Positions 54,144 through 62,474 are shown, counted from the first letter of the stretch. The stretch: 64,000 bases of DNA from CAJQHT01 sp038123275 (GCA_038123275.1 JAYORG010000001.1:124001-188000), one strand, 5' to 3'. Notes: generated by a model not told the origin, from the letters alone. Program-made: numbers and translations.

Positions 54144-54341
54144 ATGAACGGTAAAAAATTAATAAAAGTTTTAGAAAAAGATGGTTGGTTTCTGGTTGCC
54201 ACTAAAGGCAGCCATAACCAGTATAAACATAACTCTAAAAAAGTGAGGGTAACAGTTCCTCACCCCAAAAAGGATATTCCAAAAGGAACTATTTTGAGTA
54301 TATTAAAACAGGCTAATTTAAGTAAAAATTTATTAAAATAA
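54144..54341 (+). CDS. hicA: HicA-type toxin (mRNA interferase)
   Basis: 65 residues, normal HicA size. KKLIKVLEKDGWFLVATKGSHNQYKH carries the GSHxxY motif with the catalytic His of the dsRBD-like fold, followed by VTVPHPKKDIPKGTILSILKQA. It should cleave mRNA when free. hicB follows 12 bases later. It sits just outside the IS4 element. Confidence 0.93.
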   Translation: MNGKKLIKVLEKDGWFLVATKGSHNQYKHNSKKVRVTVPHPKKDIPKGTILSILKQANLSKNLLK

Positions 54342-54353
54342 TAAGGAGGAAAA

Positions 54354-54755
54354 ATGTCAAAAACATCAAAAGAATATATAGCAGTTATTCATAAAGACGA
54401 TACTTCGGATTATGGAGTTGTTTTTCCTGATTTCTTGGGCTGTATAACTTCTGGCTCAACCCTAGAAGAAACAAAAAATATGGCAGAAGAGGCTTTACAG
54501 TTTCATATTGATGGAATGTTAGAAGATAAAGAAGAATTACCAGAATCATCAACTTTAGATGATATTAAAGTAAAATATCCAGATGCAGAGGCTTTTTTAA
54601 TAATATCTTCAAGGATTCCAGCGGTAGCAAAAAGAATTAATGTAACTATTGATGAAAAACTGCTAAGAAAATTAGATAAATACTTGGAAGAGCATGGTGA
54701 TAATCGTAGCCATTTCTTTGCAGAATCTATTAGGGAAAAAGTGGTACAATATTAA
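54354..54755 (+). CDS. hicB: HicB-type antitoxin
   Basis: 133 residues behind a strong AAGGAGG ribosome binding site. The N-terminal partial RNase H-like domain has YGVVFPDFLGCITSGSTLEETKNMAEEAL; the C-terminal part (INVTIDEKLLRKLDKYLEEHGDNRSHFFAESIREKV) is a ribbon-helix-helix DNA-binding domain. It neutralises HicA and should repress the promoter. Confidence 0.93.
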   Translation: MSKTSKEYIAVIHKDDTSDYGVVFPDFLGCITSGSTLEETKNMAEEALQFHIDGMLEDKEELPESSTLDDIKVKYPDAEAFLIISSRIPAVAKRINVTIDEKLLRKLDKYLEEHGDNRSHFFAESIREKVVQY

Positions 54756-54894
54756 AAAAGCGTAACTGGGGTTCAATAGAAATCTCTATGTATTTTGAAG
54801 TAGACAGTATATTTATTTCATAAAGGTCAGGTTTATTTTATTAGGCATTAATGAAGTAGTTGGGAGTTTTTTTTTGCTATTTTTTAAATAGACA

Positions 54895-55290
54895 TTATTC
54901 CTTAAAACCATCTATCTTTTCTTTACAAACAGTCTCAACAACTTTCTTTAAACATTCAACTTTTTTGATTAAGTATTTTAATTGTTCTTTGGTTATGGAG
55001 TAGTTTTTGTCGTATCTGGCTTCTACGTAGGCTCTTTTTAAGAGATCGAAACATTCTTTTTCTTCAACTGTATTTTTTGGGAAGATGTTGAGGAATTGTT
55101 TTGAGTGGTAGATTAGGGGTTTGTTTAATTTTTCTAGGTCGTGGAGTTTTGGGCTGTAGTTTGTAAACACCAAGTGCGAGCATTGATAGAGAGATTCTGT
55201 TGCTTGGTAAAGGTTGAAGGCTGCTAACTTATAATTTTTTCTATTAAAATAAACCTTGTAACCAAACATAAATTCTTTAGAATTATCCAT
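54895..55290 (-). CDS. HEPN-domain protein, C-terminal half of a split MNT-HEPN gene
   Basis: 131 residues from ATG 55290. YNLYQATE-like NLYQATESLYQCSHLVFTNYSPKLHDLEKL and LLKRAYVEARYDKNYSI match the HEPN half of fused nucleotidyltransferase-HEPN proteins. The same frame upstream reads LKDEEKKKIATEYYSIW before the ATG, matching the linker of the fused family, so translation originally came from the gene at 55360. The HEPN RNase motif is not clear. It may be the toxin part of an MNT-HEPN module. Confidence 0.7.
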   Translation of the reverse strand: MDNSKEFMFGYKVYFNRKNYKLAAFNLYQATESLYQCSHLVFTNYSPKLHDLEKLNKPLIYHSKQFLNIFPKNTVEEKECFDLLKRAYVEARYDKNYSITKEQLKYLIKKVECLKKVVETVCKEKIDGFKE

Positions 55291-55359
55291 CCAAATACTA
55301 TAATACTCCGTCGCTATCTTCTTCTTTTCCTCATCTTTTAATTACTTTGCCTCTTTCAA

Positions 55360-55785
55360 CTAATTTGAGTCTTCACTTTGATAAAGAAGTATCCCTTCTT
55401 TTTTAATATCTGAGAAGAAATATTGTCCTTTTCTTAATTCTTTATTAACTCTTGTAAGTGGTTCAATTATTATTGAAGCTGGATGTTCAATGTCTGGTAG
55501 TTTCTTATCTATTTTTTCATTAATCTTACTTTCTAAATTTCTAGCATTTGCTCCTGTGCCAAAGTTATGTTGTTTGGTAATTACGAGAATATCATAGTCG
55601 GAAACATAATCTAATAATCTACCATCAGATTCTTCTTTTAATTCATTTATCCAATTGCCACGTGCAAATGAGCTAAAAAGAATTATGTGAGATATCTTTT
55701 TTTTGCCAGTTGCTTTAATAATATCTGTTATTTGAGTTATTGTTTCTTGATGGGATTTGGATTTTACTGGTAGCTGTGTTTTCAT
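55360..55785 (-). CDS. nucleotidyltransferase (MNT), N-terminal half of a split MNT-HEPN gene
   Basis: 141 residues from ATG 55785 (an in-frame TTG is one codon before). ILFSSFARGN is the GSx10DxD-type nucleotide motif, and VSDYDILVI holds the two metal Asp; a third Asp is likely in the SIIIEPL strand region. In MNT-HEPN systems this part modifies the HEPN partner by AMP addition. The linker to the HEPN part is broken by two small compensating shifts (55342-55370). Confidence 0.75.
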   Translation of the reverse strand: MKTQLPVKSKSHQETITQITDIIKATGKKKISHIILFSSFARGNWINELKEESDGRLLDYVSDYDILVITKQHNFGTGANARNLESKINEKIDKKLPDIEHPASIIIEPLTRVNKELRKGQYFFSDIKKEGILLYQSEDSN

Positions 55786-56258
55786 CAATTCTTGAATTAT
55801 TTAAAAGATAAGCGGAAGAAATTTACCTTATTTATTCAAGCTTTGCAACTGTTTTATTGATCTTGCTTCAGCTACTGGATTTTGCTAATGCTTTATATAA
55901 TAAGTTTAAACTTATACACATGTTACAAGTGGAGGAGGAATCTCCTCCACTCTGGGCACGAGATCTTGTCACATAAGATAATCTAGAGCTTCTAAACGAA
56001 GCTCTAGATTATCTGAAGTTCAAGATGACAGCTTCTTACATGAAGTATCTATCACGAAGCTTAAGATTCTTTGAAGCTCAAGATAACAGTTTGGCCATGA
56101 GGAATAATTGTGATGTGTTTATCTTTTGCGTGTAGTTACCTGTCATGCTGAATTTAGAAAATGTTAGAATTACATAGTAATTCTTACAGTTTCTTATATG
56201 AAGTATCTCACCCCAAGAAACGTTAGCTAGAATTAACAAAGGTTAATGTGACACATAC
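55786..56258. other. non-coding stretch rich in hairpins and interspersed repeats
   Basis: No credible gene in about 470 bases. It holds a GTGGAGGAG/CTCCTCCAC hairpin (55929-55950), a perfect 16-bp hairpin (55977-56013), repeated bits such as TGAAGTATCT and CAAGAT(G/A)ACAG, and a copy of the TACCTGTCATGCTGAATTTAGAA repeat (near 56136). Confidence 0.7.
55977..56013. repeat. perfect 16-bp-stem hairpin
   Basis: GATAATCTAGAGCTTC and GAAGCTCTAGATTATC around TAAAC. No T run follows. Similar to the hairpin at 12308-12344 in size and in its link to the TGTCATNCTGAA repeat. Confidence 0.75.
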
Positions 56259-57287
56259 TCAACCAAACAACAAACAAGCATCTCCATAAGAATAAAAACG
56301 ATATTGTTCCTTTATGGCATGTTGATAGAGATTTTTGGCGTTTTTTTTGCCAATAAAAGCAGATATTAACATAAATAATGTCGATTTTGGTAGATGAAAA
56401 TTGGTCATTAAAATATCAACTATTTTAAATTTATATGGTGGGTAAATAAAAATATTAGTATCTCTTGATTGAGGTTGTAGCTGGTTATTTTTATCAATTG
56501 CAGATTCCAAAACTCTTAAAGAAGTTGTGCCTACAGCTACAATCCTTTTACCACTTTTTCTAGCTTCATTAATAATGTTGCAAGTCTCTTCATTAATAGT
56601 GAAATATTCCTCATGCATTTCATGATCTTTGATAAATTCACTTTTTACAGGCAAGAAAGTTCCAGCACCAACATTAAGAGTAACAAAAACTTTTTTAACT
56701 TTTTTTGTCTCTAATTGTTCAAATAATTCTTTGGTAAAGTGTAGTCCAGCGGTAGGGGCAGCAACTGCTCCTGGTTCTTTAGCAAAGATAGTTTGATAAT
56801 TTATTTCATCCTTTTCATTTTTTATTTCTCTTTTTATATATGGAGGGAGAGGAACTTGGCCATATTTTTCAAGATTTTGATAAAATTTATTGCCAAAACA
56901 GTTAAATTCTAAATCAATAAAGCCATTTTCATGTTTTTTTATTACTTTAGCAAAAAAATCATCAGATATTTTAAATATTTGGTCAATTTTTAGCCTTTTA
57001 GCTGGCTTGGCCATAACCTGCCAAATATTTTTGTCTAAATTTTTATGTAGATTAATTTCAATTTTAACATCATCTCTTGTGCCAGATAATTTTGCTTTAA
57101 TAACTTTGGTATCATTAAACACCATAACATCTCCATCTTGTAAATATTCTATTAAATTTTCGATTTTTTTATCTGACACCAAATTATTTTGAAAAACTAA
57201 CATTTTGGCTTTTTGTCTTGGATAAAATGGTTTGTGAGCGATTAATTTTTCTGGTAAATTAAAATCAAAATCGTTAGTTTTTAGCAT
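56259..57287 (-). CDS. queA: S-adenosylmethionine:tRNA ribosyltransferase-isomerase
   Basis: 342 residues. FNLPEKLIAHKPFYPRQKAKMLV, MVFNDTKVIKAKL, EPGAVAAPTAGLHFT and TNFHLPKSTLFMLISAFIG are the family signatures. It adds the cyclopentenediol part to preQ1-tRNA in queuosine synthesis. No other que gene is next to it. It is divergent from ubiE. Confidence 0.96.
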   Translation of the reverse strand: MLKTNDFDFNLPEKLIAHKPFYPRQKAKMLVFQNNLVSDKKIENLIEYLQDGDVMVFNDTKVIKAKLSGTRDDVKIEINLHKNLDKNIWQVMAKPAKRLKIDQIFKISDDFFAKVIKKHENGFIDLEFNCFGNKFYQNLEKYGQVPLPPYIKREIKNEKDEINYQTIFAKEPGAVAAPTAGLHFTKELFEQLETKKVKKVFVTLNVGAGTFLPVKSEFIKDHEMHEEYFTINEETCNIINEARKSGKRIVAVGTTSLRVLESAIDKNNQLQPQSRDTNIFIYPPYKFKIVDILMTNFHLPKSTLFMLISAFIGKKNAKNLYQHAIKEQYRFYSYGDACLLFG

Positions 57288-57313
57288 AATTTTAAGTAAC
57301 TTTAAGAAAAATA

Positions 57314-58069
57314 GTGGATAAATTTACAGATTTTGGCTTTAAAAAAGTAAAAATAGGAGAAAAATCAGGCTTAGTCAAGGAAGTTTTTGATAATGTGGCC
57401 TCTAAATATGACATTATGAACGATCTTATGAGTAGTGGCTTGCATCGTTTGTGGAAAGATAAGATGGTTGAAGAGATAGATTTAAAAAGAGGTAAAAAAT
57501 ATAAATTTTTAGATGTTGCCGGCGGTACAGGAGATGTTTCATTTAAAATTGCTAAAAAATGTCAAAAATTCAATATTAAAACTGATATTGAAGTGTCTGA
57601 TATTAACCAAGAAATGCTAGATGTTGGTAAGAAAAGAGCTATTGATAATAATTTATTTGAAGGGCTTAATTTTGCTTGCGCTAATGGTGAAAAATTGCCT
57701 CATAAAAATAATCAATTTGATTTTTACACCATTGCTTTTGGTATTAGAAATTTTACCAATATTGATAAAGGTTTAAAAGAAGCATATCGTGTTTTAAAAC
57801 CAGGTGGAAAATTTATTTGTTTAGAATTTTCAAAAGTTAATAATGCTGTTTTATCAAAGCTTTATGATCTTTATACATTTAATGTTGTGCCAAAAATTGG
57901 TAAAATAGTTGCTGATGATGAAGAGTCATACCGTTATTTAGCTGAGTCTATTAATAAATTTCCTAATCAAGAAAAATTTAAAAGCATGATTCAAGATGCT
58001 GGTTTTAAAAATGTATCATATCAAAGCCTAACCTTTGGAACAGTAGCAATTCATACAGGTCATAAATAA
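57314..58069 (+). CDS. ubiE: ubiquinone/menaquinone biosynthesis C-methyltransferase
   Basis: 251 residues from GTG 57314. VFDNVASKYDIMNDLMSSGLHRLWK and the SAM motif FLDVAGGTGDVSFKIA (residues about 61-76), then FGIRNFTNIDKGLKEAYRVLKPGG and LEFSKV are diagnostic. It methylates the ubiquinone ring. A 27-base gap separates it from queA on the other strand. Confidence 0.95.
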   Translation: MDKFTDFGFKKVKIGEKSGLVKEVFDNVASKYDIMNDLMSSGLHRLWKDKMVEEIDLKRGKKYKFLDVAGGTGDVSFKIAKKCQKFNIKTDIEVSDINQEMLDVGKKRAIDNNLFEGLNFACANGEKLPHKNNQFDFYTIAFGIRNFTNIDKGLKEAYRVLKPGGKFICLEFSKVNNAVLSKLYDLYTFNVVPKIGKIVADDEESYRYLAESINKFPNQEKFKSMIQDAGFKNVSYQSLTFGTVAIHTGHK

Positions 58070-58089
58070 AAATTGTAAAAAAATAAATT

Positions 58090-59694
58090 ATGGCAAAAAA
58101 AAATACAGGAAAATCCACAAAGCTTAATTCTGGCAGAGTTGGAAAAGTTAGAGGCACATCAAAAGATAGAAGATCTTTTGCTGGCAGAGAAACAAAAAAA
58201 GTAATATCTGATAAAGAGCTTCTTTTGGAAATGTCTCGTGGTGCTAAAGCTCGCCAAAAAGAATCTCTTGAAAAATTGCTAAAAAAGAAAAATCCCAAAA
58301 CAATAGTAGATTGTGAAGATCTATTTGAAAAGTTTGTAATAGAAAATTTTGTTGATTTCTATCAAAATTACAATGAACAACAAGCATTAGCAAATATCGA
58401 TGTAAAACAGGTCAAGCCTTCTCTAGATTTAGGGAAATTAAATGATCTTAGAAAAAGAAAAACAAGGCAAGGCGCTTCAATGCTTGAAGAAGTATCTATG
58501 CAAGTAACTAAAGCTGCTTTTAATGTTTTTATGCCAATTTTAGCAGCACGTTTTGCCATAGAAGGATTACAAAATCCACAAATTCAAAATGGCTTGATTG
58601 CTGCTGCATCAGGAGGAGTTGCTAATAAATTAAAAGGAGGAGATTTTAGTGTTGGAGCTGCAGCTGGGTTTTCAGGAGCGCTTTTTGCTGATAATGTTGT
58701 TCCAGCTGCTGCTACAAGAGATACCAGTAATGGGTTTAATCCTGGTGTAAATTTTGAGGATATGTTTAGCGATAATCCTATATTTAATTACCAAAAAGGG
58801 CGCGATTATTATAATGAGGGTAATTTTAACAAAGCTCTAGATAGCTATCAAAAAGCATTAAAGTCAGATACAAAGAGTTCTATGTATAATTATGGTGTAG
58901 CGCGTGCCTATTTTGCATTAGCAAAATCTAGTAAAAATATAGAACTTTTACATGAGGCAAAGAAACATTTTATCAAAGCTCTTAAATATGACAAAGAAAA
59001 TGTAAAAGAATATAATCATATTTATCATTCTCAATTGGGAGATATTTACTCCATGTTAGATGATATTAAGAACTCTAAGAAACATATTAAAAAAGCATTA
59101 AAGTTAAAACCAGACCATCATGAATATAATTTTGCTTTATCAGTAATTTATTTTGAAGAAGGTGAGATTGATAAAAGTATGGTTCTTATTGATAAAGCTC
59201 TAGAATCAAAGCCTAATATAAAACATTATAAAGAACATCGTTTGAAAGTAGCTCAAAAGAAGGAAGAGCAAGAAAAAGGCACTTCTACGTCTAACAAACA
59301 AAAAAAATCAACCACTACAAAAAAAGAAAAACAGCAAAGTATTAAGAAAAATAATAAGGGAAAGAAAAACAAAAAAGTAGATAATATAACAAGATTACAA
59401 GAAGCTTTAAATAGTGGTAATAATGAAGAAATTATCAAAGAACTAAAAAAGCAAGGTGACATAGAAAATGAGTCAGTGTTTTTGGAATTACTTAACATGG
59501 GAGCATCTCCATTATATATTGCTGTAAAAAATAAAAATGATATTATTGTAGATAAATTGCTAGAAGCAGGTGTTGATCCTGATAATTATGGTACTACAAA
59601 TTTTATTACAAACACCCCACTGCAAAAAGCTGTAATAAACAATTCAACTAATTTAGCTATTAAATTAATTAAAAAAGGTGCTGATTTTAGATAA
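58090..59694 (+). CDS. TPR and ankyrin protein, N-terminal segment of a broken gene
   Basis: 534 residues ending at an in-frame TAA inside the ankyrin region. Residues 1-70 are very basic. Residues 132-208 are Ala/Gly-rich and hydrophobic (LIAAASGGVANKL, VGAAAGFSGALFA), similar to glycine-zipper segments. TPR repeats run from about 233 to 385 (YNEGNFNKALDSYQKALKSD). A Lys/Thr-rich linker (390-430) leads to ankyrin repeats (NMGASPLYIAVKNKNDIIVDKLLEAGVDP). Domain content suggests a secreted host-interaction protein; this is inference. Confidence 0.75.
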   Translation: MAKKNTGKSTKLNSGRVGKVRGTSKDRRSFAGRETKKVISDKELLLEMSRGAKARQKESLEKLLKKKNPKTIVDCEDLFEKFVIENFVDFYQNYNEQQALANIDVKQVKPSLDLGKLNDLRKRKTRQGASMLEEVSMQVTKAAFNVFMPILAARFAIEGLQNPQIQNGLIAAASGGVANKLKGGDFSVGAAAGFSGALFADNVVPAAATRDTSNGFNPGVNFEDMFSDNPIFNYQKGRDYYNEGNFNKALDSYQKALKSDTKSSMYNYGVARAYFALAKSSKNIELLHEAKKHFIKALKYDKENVKEYNHIYHSQLGDIYSMLDDIKNSKKHIKKALKLKPDHHEYNFALSVIYFEEGEIDKSMVLIDKALESKPNIKHYKEHRLKVAQKKEEQEKGTSTSNKQKKSTTTKKEKQQSIKKNNKGKKNKKVDNITRLQEALNSGNNEEIIKELKKQGDIENESVFLELLNMGASPLYIAVKNKNDIIVDKLLEAGVDPDNYGTTNFITNTPLQKAVINNSTNLAIKLIKKGADFR

Positions 59695-60126
59695 ACATAT
59701 GAGCTTGGAAATTCTATTATTTATACAGCTATAAGAAATGGCAATATTAATATAGTAAGGGAATTAATATCATCTGGTGTTAATGTTAATCAAAATATAG
59801 ATGATGAAAAACTTAACCTACTAAATGCAGCTGCTTATCATGGTCATCTTGAAATTGTTAATTTATTGCTTCAAAGCGATATTGATATAAGAACTATTAA
59901 TAATTGTGAGACAACAGCACTTGATTATGCATTACAAATGATTATAATGGGTCCTCAAGTTGAAGAGATATCATTTGATGAAAATAATTATAAAAATATT
60001 GCAAAAACACTTATAATAGCAGGTATAAAAAAAGTATTTATTAGAGCACCATACAGTTCAAGAAAAATTTATGATAGTCTTGTAAAAGAAATTAAACAAG
60101 AGCAAGGGGGGGGTAAAACAAGATGA
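59695..60126 (+). pseudogene. ankyrin segment of the broken gene, downstream of the in-frame stop
   Basis: Same frame as the preceding segment. Ankyrin repeats continue without a gap (NSIIYTAIRNGNINIVREL, LLNAAAYHGHLEIVNLLLQ). The first internal ATG is at 59940 or TTG 59866, so independent translation is unlikely. It ends in a run of eight G, after which one base less would carry on into the gene at 60290. Confidence 0.7.
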
Positions 60127-60172
60127 GGTAAAACAAGATGAGGTAAAACAAGATGAGGTAAAACAAGAAAGA
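60113..60172 (+). repeat. 15-bp tandem repeat (3 full copies)
   Basis: GTAAAACAAGATGAG is repeated three times in a row, starting 60113, 60128 and 60143, plus a part copy. In the restored frame it encodes VKQDE repeats. It starts within the G8 run. Confidence 0.85.
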
Positions 60173-60289
60173 GAAAAACAATTACAAAACTCTTCTACAA
60201 TAAGCAAGCAAGCAGAAGATGATATTGAAGTTTTAGAAGAATCTAAAACACAAGATGCTTTAAAAGAGACCCAAGAGTTAGGGGGTGAT

Positions 60290-61102
60290 ATGTCTAAAGC
60301 TGTAGCAGTTGGTTTTGTGGTTGTGGCTGTAACTGCTTATCTAATGCATAAATCTAAGATGAATGGTTATGAGCAAAGAATTGCACAATTAGAAGAAGAT
60401 ATTAATAATGCTAATCAAAATGCTAGAAATCAAGGTGAAATAGAGGATAAATTAAGAGATGAAAATAAAGCTTCCATGCAAAGTATCTCTCAAATGAGAG
60501 AAGAAATTGCAACTCTAAAAGCAAAGTATCAAAGAACAAAAGAAATCAATTATAAAATGGGAGGTAAATTAAAAGAATATGAGGCTTTTATTGATGGTAT
60601 GCAAGATGATAAGGAGCAATATGAAAAATCAGCAGATATATTTAGAAAAATATTTTCTGTATCATCAAAGAGAAATGAAAAGCTTTACAAAATGGCAATG
60701 AAAGATTTAATTAAGCAACAGGGAATAGATACATCAGGAGATATGGATGAGTTTATAAGATGCGCTACGGCATTGAAAAATAATAGATATTTTAATGCTG
60801 CAATAGATGAAGAAGATATTAAGAGCAATGAATTTACAAGCGCATATGCCAATGTTAGTCGCAGCAATACGGGCAATAGTGTTGAATGTTTTATTATGGC
60901 ATTAACTATGTTAAAAGATCCAACGCAAATGAAAAGAGAGCGTGGGGTTGATGTTAATTCAGTAAAAAATCTTAGAAATCTATTAGCAGAGGCAATGCTG
61001 GAAATTCAAGAAGAGTTTGATCAAAAAGAGAAAAATATTCCAAAACCATATACTTCTCCTGTAGATTTTAAAGGTGGTAGTGAAAAAAAGCATAGTAGAT
61101 AA
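60290..61102 (+). CDS. C-terminal segment of the broken TPR-ankyrin gene; membrane segment plus coiled coil
   Basis: 270 residues if ATG 60290 is used, but the frame is open upstream to the G8 run at about 60106-60113 with sensible polar sequence. A membrane segment lies at residues 3-18 (AVAVGFVVVAVTAYLM), then coiled coil (20-105), then a helical domain with a Cys (FIRCATALKNNRYFNAAIDEE, SVECFIMALTMLKDP). It may still be made as a separate membrane-anchored protein. No family recognised. Confidence 0.6.
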   Translation: MSKAVAVGFVVVAVTAYLMHKSKMNGYEQRIAQLEEDINNANQNARNQGEIEDKLRDENKASMQSISQMREEIATLKAKYQRTKEINYKMGGKLKEYEAFIDGMQDDKEQYEKSADIFRKIFSVSSKRNEKLYKMAMKDLIKQQGIDTSGDMDEFIRCATALKNNRYFNAAIDEEDIKSNEFTSAYANVSRSNTGNSVECFIMALTMLKDPTQMKRERGVDVNSVKNLRNLLAEAMLEIQEEFDQKEKNIPKPYTSPVDFKGGSEKKHSR

Positions 61103-61227
61103 TTTTCTATAATAATAATTGCTGATAGTTGTTGATTGGTGCTTTGCCAATCGCTTTTTGGTCTTGACTAATAAAACTTTATTATTATTATCCATCCTCC
61201 TAATTAATAATTTTTAAGAACTAAGGT

Positions 61228-61587
61228 ATGGCAAAGGCAGATATTCACCCTAAACAGCATGAAATTACCATTGAGTTAAATGATGGTACTAAGATGCAAA
61301 TTGCTACTAATTATGGTAAAGCAGGTGAAAAGTTAAAATTAGATATTGATCCAACTAACCATCCAGCTTGGCAAGAAGGCAATAAAGCTTTCATTAATGT
61401 TAATGATGATAGAGTTAGTAAATTTAACAAGAAATTTGGTAATTTTGGTTTTGGCGTTCAAGGCGCTGCTGCTAACAAAGAAGCTCCAAAAGCAAAAACT
61501 CAAGATAAGCCTAAAGTAGAGGATAAACCTCAAGCTGAAGCAAAACCAGAAACTGAAGCAAAACCAGAAACTGAAGCAAAATCTTAA
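61228..61587 (+). CDS. rpmE: 50S ribosomal protein bL31 with acidic tail
   Basis: 119 residues. ADIHPKQHEITIELNDGTK at the start and DIDPTNHPAW...RVSKFNKKFGNFGFG match alphaproteobacterial bL31, cysteine-free (C-minus) type. The last 35 residues are a Lys/Pro/Glu/Ala repeat tail (KPETEA units) not found in usual bL31. Confidence is moderate as the core is short. Confidence 0.82.
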   Translation: MAKADIHPKQHEITIELNDGTKMQIATNYGKAGEKLKLDIDPTNHPAWQEGNKAFINVNDDRVSKFNKKFGNFGFGVQGAAANKEAPKAKTQDKPKVEDKPQAEAKPETEAKPETEAKS

Positions 61588-61610
61588 TCTAACATACCCC
61601 ATAACGGGAT

Positions 61611-61668
61611 GGGGTCAATGACTAAAAAGTCATAAACCAAAGGTTTATGACTTTTTTGCTTTGACCCC
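61611..61668. terminator. terminator after rpmE
   Basis: A 15-bp stem AAAAAGTCATAAACC/GGTTTATGACTTTTTT (61624-61657) with T run, extended by outer arms GGGGTCA/TTGACCCC. Confidence 0.85.
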
Positions 61669-61670
61669 CT

Positions 61671-61796
61671 ATTAAAGTGACAAAGCCAGAATTCACCAAA
61701 AACGGTGTTAATATTAAAGTGACAAAGCCAGAATTCACCAAAAACGGTGTTAATATTAAAGTGGCAAAGCCAGAATTCACCAAAAACGGTGTTAAT
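61671..61796 (+). repeat. 42-bp tandem repeat, three copies
   Basis: Units start at 61671, 61713 and 61755, nearly identical (ACA to GCA change in the third). Each contains CACC-AAAAA-CGGTG, a small inverted repeat. The period is a multiple of three and is in frame with the following gene (TKPEFTKNGVNIKV), so an extended N-terminus from the GTG at 61677 is possible. Confidence 0.9.
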
Positions 61797-62474
61797 ATGA
61801 TAAACAAAAAAACAGTTCTTTGCCTATCTGGATGGGCACAAAAACCCAATTCTCTTGAAAATCTATTTACTGCAAAATCTAATCACTTTGAAGTTATTAA
61901 TTTTGATTATTCAATATTTAATAATATTGATGATTTTTTTCAGGCAATTTTAGATCTTAGAATTAAGCCTGATATTATTGTTGGTTGGAGTTTAGGAGGG
62001 CAGTTAGCTTGCAGATTAATTGCAGAAAAAATATTAAGCTCTAACCATTTAGTATTAATATCCACCCCTTTTCAATTTGTAAAATCAAGGAGAATTGCAG
62101 CTGCAATGCCACAAAAATCATTTGATGAATTTTATCATAATTTTGTTTCAAGACCAGATAAAACTTTAAAGAAGTTTTCTTTATTGATGAATATTAATGA
62201 TAAAAATGCCACACAATTGGCCGATAATCTTGATATTAATGACAATAATCATCAAAAATTAGCTTTTTGGCTTAAAGAATTAGAAAGATTTTCTTGTTAT
62301 GATTTAAAATTTGATGATTTTCCTAAAACCAATATTATTCATGGATCGTCTGATTTGGTGGTTCATCCAAGTCAAAGCAAGATATTTAAAGAAAAAATTT
62401 CTAATTCAGAATTAAAAATTATTAATGGTTGTGGTCATACGCCACATATGTCAGATAATTCTCTTGTTTTTTAA
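61797..62474 (+). CDS. alpha/beta hydrolase, BioH-like
   Basis: 225 residues from ATG 61797; the open frame extends to GTG 61677 through the tandem repeat. LCLSGWAQKPNSLENL at the start, nucleophile elbow VGWSLGGQLA (Ser), IIHGSSDLVV with the acidic residue, and GCGHTPHMS with the catalytic His give the complete triad. The GWA and GWSLGG motifs and the GCGH..H ending resemble BioH (pimeloyl-ACP methyl ester esterase) of biotin synthesis. Other bio genes are not nearby, so the name is tentative. Confidence 0.8.
   Translation: MINKKTVLCLSGWAQKPNSLENLFTAKSNHFEVINFDYSIFNNIDDFFQAILDLRIKPDIIVGWSLGGQLACRLIAEKILSSNHLVLISTPFQFVKSRRIAAAMPQKSFDEFYHNFVSRPDKTLKKFSLLMNINDKNATQLADNLDINDNNHQKLAFWLKELERFSCYDLKFDDFPKTNIIHGSSDLVVHPSQSKIFKEKISNSELKIINGCGHTPHMSDNSLVF

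Noticed and set aside
55786..56258. A hidden small gene or structured RNA such as tmRNA or RNase P RNA
   Set aside because: No suitable frame and none of the conserved core sequences of tmRNA, RNase P RNA or 4.5S RNA could be recognised.
61671..61796. Possible CRISPR array from three 42-bp repeats
   Set aside because: No spacers at all between copies; it is a plain tandem repeat in frame with the next gene.
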